From the NCBI GenBank assembly GCA_015709635.1, contig CP054180.1, forward strand, positions 2,170,001 through 2,234,000: a stretch of DNA of 64,000 nucleotides, read 5' to 3'. Each line of letters begins with the position of its first letter. The stretch's first letter is position 1. The notes under the pieces were generated by a model. It did no database searches. It saw nothing but the letters and a program-made list of their open reading frames with translations, and was not told the DNA's origin. Of this stretch, positions 1 to 7,517 are shown one piece after another. The translations under genes and the position numbers were made by a program. Source of the DNA: Gammaproteobacteria bacterium (GTDB lineage: Bacteria > Pseudomonadota > Gammaproteobacteria > Burkholderiales > Nitrosomonadaceae).

Positions 1-13
1 ATCCGTTCGCTAT

Positions 14-1666
14 CTATAGACATGGCTGATCGCTTTTGCAAATAATCCGGAAATGCCCGCCGCCAGTCTCCTCAATATAACCCAATGAAGCCTGATTGGT
101 TTCACATAATTCGCGTGCAATATATAAACCTAAGCCGGTACCACCAGCAGCCTTGGTAAAGAATGGTTCAAAAATCTGTTTTATCTGTTGCGGATCAACA
201 CCCGCACCATCATCCACGATATCCAAGCAAACATTATTTTCATTCGCCGATGCGGACAATCCGACATGAATACTGCCGTTTTGCTGGCGGCAATGCCGCC
301 ACGCATTGCGGCATAAATTCCACAATATCTGATGCAAATGGTCACGATCAAAACTAATCATATGATTGTTATCGTTCTTTAATACAAAAGCATTTCCGTT
401 GATTTTCTCCGCATGGCAAAATTCCTCGAGAAATTTTTGCACGAACTCATGCAGATCGAACAGGTCCGGTTTTGCGATATTGCGCCGATTAAGCTGTAGG
501 ACATCCTGAACGATCTTATTCAAGCGCCGGGTATTGTCGCAAATGATGCGCACTAACCGCGGATCGGTATCATTTTCAAGCTGCTCTTCCTCCAGTAATT
601 CGGCTGCATGATTGATCGCCGACAGCGGATTACGGATTTCATGTGCAATATTGGCAGTCAGCCGTCCCAATGCCGCAAGCTTCAACTGCTGCAACTGCGT
701 TTGTATACGACCCATATCCTCGAGGAAGATCACTACCCCATTACGACAATCCGCTTGAACCGGAAGAAAGCGTGTCCGTACCAAGGCGTTATTATTCCCC
801 AAACGCAGCAAATCAAAGTTAATGCTGCTATCACCTTGCCAAGTCGTCAGCCGGGTAGCCAGTTCCGGCATGCAAGCCGATAATTTAAGCAATGGTGATT
901 TTTCCGCAGATGGATTTAAATTGAGCAAACGCTCTGCGTAGCTATTGCGTTGCCGGATGTAGCCATGCTTATCAACAACCAGAACACCTTCTTGCAAATC
1001 CTGAATAACCAGTTGATTGACCTGTGCCATATTGGCCAGATCGATACCGCGTTCCTCGGCAAGCTGTTCACTGGCCAAGGAATGTTTGGCCAAACGATGC
1101 GCCAGCCAAGCAACGGCAAAATACGCCATGCTCAATAAGCCCGCTTGCGAATATTGTGCAGAATAAAAATCAACTGTCCATGAAGAATATGTTTCTTGTA
1201 GCAGTAGACTAATCGTTGCGACGGAAGCAAAAAATAACACGAGGCGGCCACGACTGATCAATCCCGCTTCTGTCAGCGATACCAGCAACAAAACCCCCAG
1301 ACCGCTTGGCAAGCCGCCACTGGCGTAAAGCATTACCGAGAAAAAAACGATATCACTGATGACTTGGATAATCACCTGCTGATTAAAGCCGGGAAAACGC
1401 AACCGGATAAACAACATAAATAAAACACTAAACAGCACATGGCCTGCACCGGCATATAAAAACAGCGGGTAATGATACGAACCGAGATTGGTGAATCCGG
1501 ATTTCCAAAAAACAATAAGCAAACTGCAGCCGATCACTAAGCGAAAGCAATTGAAATAATGAAGCGAACGCCAATGTTGATCGGTGTAACCGGTTGCCGC
1601 CGCAGCACAATCCAGCGGCCAGAATATTGAATGTTTAGTTTGTGATGAATATGTCGGAGTTAACAC
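14..1666 (-). CDS. pilS: PilS-like membrane sensor histidine kinase
   Basis: Sensor kinase of the PilS/NtrB type, which in other proteobacteria phosphorylates PilR to switch on sigma-54-dependent type IV pilin genes. The 550-residue protein has about six hydrophobic segments between residues 40 and 190, a PAS-like region around 215-320, an H-box with the phospho-accepting His342 (AHEIRNPLSA), and a HATPase end with GTGLGLYIAREL. This order and length fit PilS. The stop lies 13 bases from the window edge, so a pilR gene is expected just outside but is not seen. The gene starts 10 bases after the preceding small membrane-protein gene, so the two are probably co-transcribed. Kinase: certain; the name PilS rests on architecture and neighbours. 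Confidence 0.82.
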   Translation of the reverse strand: MLTPTYSSQTKHSIFWPLDCAAAATGYTDQHWRSLHYFNCFRLVIGCSLLIVFWKSGFTNLGSYHYPLFLYAGAGHVLFSVLFMLFIRLRFPGFNQQVIIQVISDIVFFSVMLYASGGLPSGLGVLLLVSLTEAGLISRGRLVLFFASVATISLLLQETYSSWTVDFYSAQYSQAGLLSMAYFAVAWLAHRLAKHSLASEQLAEERGIDLANMAQVNQLVIQDLQEGVLVVDKHGYIRQRNSYAERLLNLNPSAEKSPLLKLSACMPELATRLTTWQGDSSINFDLLRLGNNNALVRTRFLPVQADCRNGVVIFLEDMGRIQTQLQQLKLAALGRLTANIAHEIRNPLSAINHAAELLEEEQLENDTDPRLVRIICDNTRRLNKIVQDVLQLNRRNIAKPDLFDLHEFVQKFLEEFCHAEKINGNAFVLKNDNNHMISFDRDHLHQILWNLCRNAWRHCRQQNGSIHVGLSASANENNVCLDIVDDGAGVDPQQIKQIFEPFFTKAAGGTGLGLYIARELCETNQASLGYIEETGGGHFRIICKSDQPCL

Positions 1667-1676
1667 AAAAATCAGC

Positions 1677-1904
1677 TCAAGAAGAAGATTTTAAATACAA
1701 GTTACAATGCTCGTGACTGCAAAAATACTTTTTATGACTGCTGACCGCTTCGCTTTTCGGCAGATAAATACCGCACTGTGCGCAATTCACCATGTCTTCA
1801 ACGGATTCCGGTGGAGATTCATCGTCTTTTTGTTTGGGTATGCGGATTTTGACCACCCAGTAAATCAACAGTGCTATCAGCAGGTAAAAAATTAACTTTC
1901 CCAT
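1677..1904 (-). CDS. Small membrane-anchored PP0621-type zinc-ribbon protein
   Basis: A 75-residue protein with one N-terminal membrane segment (residues 3-19), a charged linker, and a C-terminal metal-site pattern: CAQC around residues 41-44 and a later CSHEHC. This matches the short conserved PP0621-like family often found beside pilS in betaproteobacteria; its function is unknown. The four Cys/His positions suggest one bound zinc, which is inference. It lies directly upstream of pilS with a 10-base gap. Confidence 0.7.
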   Translation of the reverse strand: MGKLIFYLLIALLIYWVVKIRIPKQKDDESPPESVEDMVNCAQCGIYLPKSEAVSSHKKYFCSHEHCNLYLKSSS

Positions 1905-2224
1905 ATTGATTTCAAATACTTCCTATGGCATTTATCTGATTTATCCCATATTCCCCTCCTTGTACTGTTGCAAGTCAGGGATATAACAAACCGGATTTTA
2001 TTTGCCACCGCTGATCGAGCATAGCAATTTTTCGTTATGGCAAATTATCGATTAACCGGGTTTTTATGGCTTATCAATAAAATATAGAGTGATATTTTCA
2101 TCGAATCAATACTATTATTAATGATCCGAGAAATTTCAGATGACGGTCACAAAAAGCAGCAGCAACGCAAGCCGCTCACACGCCGGATTTGAAGAAATAC
2201 TGAACTTGATAAGCGGGATGGAAT
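1905..2224. other. Intergenic region, no gene seen
   Basis: About 320 bases between the small zinc-ribbon gene and the end of ispB. It is AT-rich, with short ORFs lacking ribosome binding sites. I see no tRNA fold, repeat or conserved RNA. It should contain the promoter for the zinc-ribbon/pilS pair, but no convincing -35/-10 pair could be fixed. Confidence 0.5.
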
Positions 2225-2250
2225 AGAAAAGACCCTCGCCGGAAGGCGGC
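2225..2250 (-). terminator. Weak terminator-like hairpin after ispB
   Basis: On the minus strand CGCC-TTCC-GGCG forms a short 4 bp stem, followed by AGGGTCTTTTC. It sits 41 bases after the ispB stop. The stem is short, so this is only a weak candidate. Confidence 0.3.
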
Positions 2251-2290
2251 TATCGGCAGCGAACACTCAATGCAGTTATTCCTGTTTATT

Positions 2291-3259
2291 TTAATGATTG
2301 CGCGTAACCGCAAAGTCCGCCAATTGCATCAGACATTTTTTGTTTTCCGAATCCGGTAAGGAGGCTATCGCGGCCGTTGCGGTGGCAATTTCAGCCTCGG
2401 CGCATTTACGTGCATAATCCAACGCAGCGGTTCTCTGGATGACCTCCAGAACCGGCTGGAAGCCGTCTTTGCCACCATCCTCGATCGCCTTGCGGATTAT
2501 ACCGGCTTGTTCCGCTGTACCGACGCGCATGGCATAGATGAGCGGCAATGTCGGCTTACCTTCGGCCAGATCGTCACCCAAATTTTTCCCGATGTCCTGA
2601 TTATTACCGGTATAGTCGAGCATGTCGTCGATGAGTTGAAAAGCGGTACCCAAATGCATGCCGTAAACCGACATGGCATTTTCCTCTTCCGGTGCGGCGT
2701 TGCCGAGAATCGCGCCTAAGCGGCTTGCCGCTTCGAACAGCTTGGCGGTTTTATAACGGATCACTTGCAGATAATTTTCTTCGGTCACTTGCGGATCGCG
2801 GCAATTGAGCAATTGCAGAACTTCACCTTCGGCAATCGTATTGGTCGCATCGGCTAACACTTGCATCACGCGCATATTGTCGACTTCCACCATCATCTGG
2901 AATGCTCTGGAATAGAGAAAATCCCCGACCAGAACACTGGCCGCGTTGCCAAACAATGCATTGGCGGTTTCCTTATTGCGCCGCAGTTGCGATTCATCGA
3001 CAACATCATCGTGCAGTAACGTGGCGGTATGAATGAATTCGACAACCGCAGCCAGATCGTAGTGAAATTTGCCTTGGTAACCAAAAGCACCCGCCGATAG
3101 GATCACCAGCGCGGGACGTAAGCGCTTGCCTCCGCTATTGATGATATATTCGCTGACTTGGCGAATCAGAAGAACATGGGAATGCAGTTTTGCGCGGATG
3201 ACATCGTCGACGATGTCCATATCTTGCGCGATGAAGCTTCTAATATTTTCGATTGACAC
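2291..3259 (-). CDS. ispB: Octaprenyl diphosphate synthase (polyprenyl synthetase)
   Basis: Long-chain trans-prenyltransferase that adds isopentenyl diphosphate units to make the side chain of ubiquinone. The 322-residue protein carries both aspartate-rich motifs: DDVVD at residues 84-88 and DDMLD at 211-215, plus the GGKRLRP substrate-binding segment near residue 43. Length and motifs fit IspB, and the divergent position beside rplU-rpmA is the usual proteobacterial arrangement. A good sigma-70-like promoter lies just upstream (separate entry). The chain length of the product (C40) is inferred from the gene context; related enzymes make C45-C50 products. Confidence 0.93.
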   Translation of the reverse strand: MSIENIRSFIAQDMDIVDDVIRAKLHSHVLLIRQVSEYIINSGGKRLRPALVILSAGAFGYQGKFHYDLAAVVEFIHTATLLHDDVVDESQLRRNKETANALFGNAASVLVGDFLYSRAFQMMVEVDNMRVMQVLADATNTIAEGEVLQLLNCRDPQVTEENYLQVIRYKTAKLFEAASRLGAILGNAAPEEENAMSVYGMHLGTAFQLIDDMLDYTGNNQDIGKNLGDDLAEGKPTLPLIYAMRVGTAEQAGIIRKAIEDGGKDGFQPVLEVIQRTAALDYARKCAEAEIATATAAIASLPDSENKKCLMQLADFAVTRNH

Positions 3260-3282
3260 AATAATACCTTGAAGAAAACGCT

Positions 3283-3312
3283 ATGTTAGAAATGACAACA
3301 CCCAAGTGTCAA
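3283..3312 (-). promoter_or_regulatory. Likely sigma-70 promoter of ispB
   Basis: On the minus strand a perfect -35 TTGACA (3312-3307) is followed, after 18 bases, by -10 TAACAT (3288-3283). The -10 box is 23 bases before the ispB ATG, leaving a very short leader. Confidence 0.6.
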
Positions 3313-3364
3313 GCATAAAGATAAAATGCGCGAAATTTTCCACCACAATCAAGGGTTATTTATG

Positions 3365-3370
3365 TATAAT
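3365..3370 (+). promoter_or_regulatory. -10 box for rplU-rpmA
   Basis: A perfect TATAAT lies 35 bases upstream of the rplU start. No good -35 box is seen at the usual spacing, although a TG immediately precedes the hexamer. It is the only plausible promoter in the gap between ispB and rplU on this strand. Confidence 0.5.
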
Positions 3371-3405
3371 TCGCGGTTCTGTAAAAGGGAAGCATGGAGC
3401 TTAAT

Positions 3406-3717
3406 ATGTATGCGGTCATAAAAACCGGCGGTAAACAATATCGAATTCAAGTGGGTGAAAAGCTGAAAATTGAGCAACTGAAAGCGGAAAATGGCAGCGA
3501 ACTCGTTATCGATCAGGTATTGATGGTAGCGGATGGCGACAAAGTATCGGTGGGAACGCCGCTCGTCAGTGGCGCCAAGGTAAGTGCAACGGTTCTCGGT
3601 CAAGGACGTCACGACAAGATCCGCATTTTCAAGATGCGCCGCCGCAAGCATTATCAAAAGCATCAAGGTCACCGGCAGAATTACACTGAAATACAGATCA
3701 CCGGTATTTCAGCTTAA
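3406..3717 (+). CDS. rplU: Ribosomal protein L21
   Basis: Large-subunit ribosomal protein that binds 23S rRNA. The chosen start gives MYAVIKTGGKQYR, the canonical L21 N-terminus, and is preceded by GGAG six bases upstream; an in-frame ATG at 3394 would add four residues and leave a poorer ribosome site. The 103-residue length is typical. The C-terminal GHRQNYTEIQITGI is the L21 signature. It is followed 10 bases later by rpmA. Confidence 0.97.
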   Translation: MYAVIKTGGKQYRIQVGEKLKIEQLKAENGSELVIDQVLMVADGDKVSVGTPLVSGAKVSATVLGQGRHDKIRIFKMRRRKHYQKHQGHRQNYTEIQITGISA

Positions 3718-3727
3718 GGAGTAAGAA

Positions 3728-3985
3728 ATGGCACATAAGAAAGCAGGCGGAAGTTCCAGAAACGGGCGCGATTCACATTCAAAACGGCTCGGTGTTAAGC
3801 GGTACGGCGGCGAATTGATCTCAGCCGGATCGATTATCATCAGACAACGCGGCACACAGGTTCATCCGGGCGAAAATGTCGGTATCGGTAAAGACCATAC
3901 CTTATTCGCCAAAGTAGCGGGAAAAGTGAATTTCAGTATCAAAGGCGCATTGAAACGTAAAGTAGCAAGCGTGATACCGGTATAA
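3728..3985 (+). CDS. rpmA: Ribosomal protein L27
   Basis: Large-subunit protein whose N-terminal tail reaches the peptidyl-transferase centre. The 85-residue sequence starts MAHKKAGGSSRNGRDS, the universal L27 N-terminus without the cleaved extension of Firmicutes, and keeps the GVKRYGGE signature. AAGGAG lies upstream of the ATG. A strong terminator follows 28 bases after the stop. Confidence 0.98.
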   Translation: MAHKKAGGSSRNGRDSHSKRLGVKRYGGELISAGSIIIRQRGTQVHPGENVGIGKDHTLFAKVAGKVNFSIKGALKRKVASVIPV

Positions 3986-4013
3986 AAAAACAAATCACTT
4001 GACCACTTTGAAG

Positions 4014-4041
4014 GCCCCGTCTAAAACGATGGGGCTTTTTT
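4014..4041 (+). terminator. Rho-independent terminator after rpmA
   Basis: GCCCCGTC and GATGGGGC form an 8 bp stem with a 6-base loop, followed by TTTTTT. It separates rplU-rpmA from obgE-proB. Confidence 0.88.
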
Positions 4042-4089
4042 GTTTGCAGGCTGTGGTAAAAACAGCAACACATTAATAATCAGCTAGCT

Positions 4090-5154
4090 ATGAAGTTTAT
4101 CGACGAAGCGGTTATCCAGGTATCAGCCGGCAAAGGCGGTAACGGCGTCGCCAGCTTCCGGCGGGAAAAATACATTCCGCGGGGTGGACCTGATGGCGGC
4201 GACGGCGGCCGGGGCGGCAGCGTATTCGCCATAGCCGACCGCAACATCAACACCCTGATCGACTACCGCTTCGCCCGCATCCACCGCGCCAGGAACGGCC
4301 AGAACGGTCAAGGCTCGGACCGCTACGGCAAAAGCGCCGAAGATATTATCCTGCGCATGCCGGTTGGCACGCTGATCAAAGACATCAACACGGATGCAGT
4401 CGTCGCCGATCTGGTGCACGATCAGCAAAAAGTGCTGCTGGCCAAAGGCGGCACCGGCGGACTCGGCAATCTGCACTTCAAGTCCAGCACCAATCGCGCG
4501 CCGCGTCAATTTACCTTCGGCGAGCCCGGCCAGGAATTCGAACTGAAGCTGGAACTCAAAGTGCTTGCCGACGTCGGTTTACTCGGTATGCCGAACGCCG
4601 GAAAATCCACGCTGATCCGCGCGGTATCCGCCGCACGTCCCAAAGTGGCCGATTACCCGTTCACCACCCTGCACCCTAACCTCGGCATGGTGCGCGTCGA
4701 CCAGAACCGCAGTTTCGTCATGGCTGATATTCCGGGGTTGATCGAAGGCGCGGCCGAAGGCGTGGGATTGGGTCACCGTTTTTTAAAACACTTGGCGCGT
4801 ACCCGGCTGCTGCTGCATGTCATCGACATGATGCCGCCGAACGAAGAAACCGATCTGGTGCACGAGGCGCATGCCTTGGAAGCAGAATTGCGAAAATACG
4901 ACGAAGCGCTGTATCAAAAACCGCGCTGGCTGGTCATGAACAAAACCGACATGATGCCACAGGACAAACGCGACGAGATATGCCGTACGTTCGTCAAGAA
5001 ATTAGGCTGGCAAGACAAATACTTCATCATCTCGGCATTGACCGGCGAAGGCTGTCAACTCCTGACTTACGCCATCATGGATTATCTGGAGCAGCATTTA
5101 CCGCCGCAGCCCGAAAACCCGACCCCGGAAAACGAACTATCGAATCCATGTTAA
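4090..5154 (+). CDS. obgE: Obg/CgtA ribosome-associated GTPase
   Basis: Essential GTPase involved in 50S subunit assembly and stress signalling. The 354-residue protein has the glycine-rich Obg fold (residues 1-158; GGPDGGDGGRGG is typical), then the G domain with G1 GMPNAGKST, G3 DIPGLIEGAAEG, and G4 NKTD. It is a little short of C-terminal acidic tail compared with E. coli, ending in a Pro/Glu-rich stretch. Its stop overlaps the start of proB by seven bases (5148-5154), so the two are translationally coupled. Confidence 0.96.
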   Translation: MKFIDEAVIQVSAGKGGNGVASFRREKYIPRGGPDGGDGGRGGSVFAIADRNINTLIDYRFARIHRARNGQNGQGSDRYGKSAEDIILRMPVGTLIKDINTDAVVADLVHDQQKVLLAKGGTGGLGNLHFKSSTNRAPRQFTFGEPGQEFELKLELKVLADVGLLGMPNAGKSTLIRAVSAARPKVADYPFTTLHPNLGMVRVDQNRSFVMADIPGLIEGAAEGVGLGHRFLKHLARTRLLLHVIDMMPPNEETDLVHEAHALEAELRKYDEALYQKPRWLVMNKTDMMPQDKRDEICRTFVKKLGWQDKYFIISALTGEGCQLLTYAIMDYLEQHLPPQPENPTPENELSNPC

Positions 5155-6257
5155 AGCAAGCACGCCGCATCATCATCAAAGTAGGCAGCAGCCTGGTCAC
5201 CAATCAAGGCAAAGGGCTCGATCACACCGCATTGGCCGGCTGGGCGGCGCAAATCGCCACGCTCAAGCAGATGGGCAAGGATATCATCCTGGTTTCGTCG
5301 GGCGCGATCGCCGAAGGCATGCAGCGCCTCAACTGGGAAAGCCGCCCGACCGCGCTGTATGAATTGCAGGCAGCCGCCGCCGTCGGTCAGATGGGATTGG
5401 CGCAAGCTTACGCTTCGAGCTTTTCGCAATACGGTCTGCAAACCGCGCAAGTGCTGCTGACGCACGAAGATCTGTCGAACCGCAAGCGCTATCTGAACGC
5501 ACGCTCGACATTGACCACACTGCTCAAACTGAACATCATCCCGATCATCAACGAAAACGATACCGTCGCCACCGACGAAATCCGCTTTGGCGATAACGAC
5601 ACGCTAGCAGCGCTGGTCACCAACCTGGTCGAAGCCGATGCACTGGTGATTCTGACCGATCAGGCCGGTTTGTATACCAGCGATCCACGCAAGGATCCCA
5701 GCGCGAAATTATTGAGCGAAGTCCATGCCGGCGATCCGGCGCTGGAAAAAATGGCCGGCGGCGTCGGCAGCAGCATCAGCCGCGGCGGCATGCAAACCAA
5801 AGTGATCGCTGCCAAACGCGCGGCACGCAGCGGCGCCGACACGATCGTCGCCTCCGGACACGAAGACAACGTGCTGGTACGCCTCAGTCAGGATGAAGCC
5901 ATCGGTACCCGTTTTGTGGCTAAACTGCCGGTTCTGGCGGCACGCAAGCAATGGCTCGCCGATTATTTGCAAGTGCGCGGTTACGTCACGCTCGACCACG
6001 GCGCGGTTAAAGCATTGACTGGCGACGGCAAAAGCCTGCTGCCGATCGGCGTGGTCGCGGTCAATGGCGAATTCGAGCGCGGCGAAACGGTGTCCTGTCT
6101 TGATCCGGGCGGACGCGAAATCGCCCGCGGCCTGATCAACTACAGCGCCGTGGAAACGCAAAAAATCCTGAAACAACCCAGCAGCGAAATAGAAGCGATT
6201 CTGGGTTACGTCGACGAACCGGAATTGATTCACAGGAACAATCTGGTTCTGCTGTAA
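5148..6257 (+). CDS. proB: Glutamate 5-kinase
   Basis: First enzyme of proline synthesis: ATP-dependent phosphorylation of glutamate. The start at 5148 gives MLKQARRIIIKVGSSLVTN, the family N-terminus; an upstream extension in frame would read through obgE and is rejected. The amino-acid kinase domain covers roughly residues 1-255 (VSSGAIAEG, NENDTVATDE, FGDNDTLAA), followed by a PUA domain to residue 369. Length and both domains match E. coli-type ProB. It overlaps obgE by seven bases. Confidence 0.96.
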   Translation: MLKQARRIIIKVGSSLVTNQGKGLDHTALAGWAAQIATLKQMGKDIILVSSGAIAEGMQRLNWESRPTALYELQAAAAVGQMGLAQAYASSFSQYGLQTAQVLLTHEDLSNRKRYLNARSTLTTLLKLNIIPIINENDTVATDEIRFGDNDTLAALVTNLVEADALVILTDQAGLYTSDPRKDPSAKLLSEVHAGDPALEKMAGGVGSSISRGGMQTKVIAAKRAARSGADTIVASGHEDNVLVRLSQDEAIGTRFVAKLPVLAARKQWLADYLQVRGYVTLDHGAVKALTGDGKSLLPIGVVAVNGEFERGETVSCLDPGGREIARGLINYSAVETQKILKQPSSEIEAILGYVDEPELIHRNNLVLL

Positions 6258-6276
6258 CCGCCACACCCCCGCCATT

Positions 6277-7383
6277 ATGCCAGCCGAGTCAACCCAACGC
6301 ATCGCCGCCATCGACTGGCTACGCGGCATTGTCATGATCCTGATGGCGCTCGATCACGCGTCGTGGTTTTTCAACGAGCAGCGCATTTTCGCCGACTCGG
6401 TATTGCTGTTCGAGCCCGGCACCCGCTTCGCCGCCGATCAATTCTTCACGCGCTGGATTACGCACATCTGCGCGCCGACTTTTCTATTTCTCGCCGGCAC
6501 CTCGATCGCCATCAGCAACTTCCAGCGCCGCCAGCAAGGTATGAGTGCTGGCGTCATCGAGTACGAATTATTAATGCGCGGCGCGTTTATTGCCTTGCTG
6601 GACATCGGCCTGTTCTCGCTGATCGGCGGCAAACCGGTGCTGCAAGTGCTGTACGCCATCGGCATCAGCATGATGCTGATGGTCTATCTGCAACGTCTCG
6701 GCGCAGGTGCGGTTTTCTCGCTGGCGATTTTGATTATCGCCGGTGGTGAGTGGTTACTGGCGCTACTGTGGCAACCGGGTGGCGACGTGCCGCTCTGGCT
6801 CGCGCTCACGTTCGCACCGGATTTCGGCGACACCTACACCGTGCTCTACCCTGCCTTGCCGTGGCTCGGCATGATGATGCTCGGCTGGGCGTTCGGCGAA
6901 CGGCTCATCGTCCATCCATCCGCTTCCTGGCAGCCGCAGCGCGTGCTGATGACCGCCGGGTGGTTTGCGTTGACGCTGTTCGTCATCATCCGTGGCCACG
7001 ACGGTTACGGCAACCTGTTCATGCACTTGCAAGGCGATACCCTGATCGACTGGCTGCACGTCAGCAAGTACCCGCCCAGTCTGGCATACACGCTGCTGGA
7101 ACTGGGCTTGATGGCGATCATGCTGTCGTTACTGATGCAGCTGGAATCGCGCAATAAAACCATCAACCCCAACAACCCGGTACTGCTGTTCGGCCAAACC
7201 GCGCTGTTTTTCTACCTCGCGCACTTCGCCGTGCTGACGGCACTGAAACCGCTGTTCGAACGCGGCAGCCTGGAACAAACTTACGCGATCACGCTGCTGG
7301 CACTGATCATTCTGTACCCCATCTGTCGCGCCTATCGCACATTGAAATGGCGATATCCCCATAGTCTTTTGCGCTTTCTGTAG
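6277..7383 (+). CDS. DUF1624 / heparan-N-acetyltransferase-like membrane protein
   Basis: A 368-residue polytopic protein with about nine or ten hydrophobic segments. It opens with RIAAIDWLRGIVMILMALDH, the hallmark of the DUF1624/HGSNAT-like acyltransferase family, in which membrane His residues pass an acetyl group across the membrane to a sugar. The substrate here is unknown. It starts 19 bases after proB on the same strand and may be co-transcribed. It converges with the glucan operon opgGH, so modification of a periplasmic glucan is a possible but unproven role. Confidence 0.72.
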   Translation: MPAESTQRIAAIDWLRGIVMILMALDHASWFFNEQRIFADSVLLFEPGTRFAADQFFTRWITHICAPTFLFLAGTSIAISNFQRRQQGMSAGVIEYELLMRGAFIALLDIGLFSLIGGKPVLQVLYAIGISMMLMVYLQRLGAGAVFSLAILIIAGGEWLLALLWQPGGDVPLWLALTFAPDFGDTYTVLYPALPWLGMMMLGWAFGERLIVHPSASWQPQRVLMTAGWFALTLFVIIRGHDGYGNLFMHLQGDTLIDWLHVSKYPPSLAYTLLELGLMAIMLSLLMQLESRNKTINPNNPVLLFGQTALFFYLAHFAVLTALKPLFERGSLEQTYAITLLALIILYPICRAYRTLKWRYPHSLLRFL

Positions 7384-7517
7384 AATGCCACTGACCGATC
7401 GGTTTATCAGGAAATTCCTAGATACTTCTTACAGGTGTTCATCTCATCTCCGCTATTTACACCAGAAAATTTCAACGGCTAATTGCTGCATAGCCGGTAC
7501 TTCCCTTAATGCTCGGC

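Noticed and set aside
5709..6335. 208-codon open frame on the minus strand
   Set aside because: Antisense shadow of proB, which has clear family motifs across the same bases.
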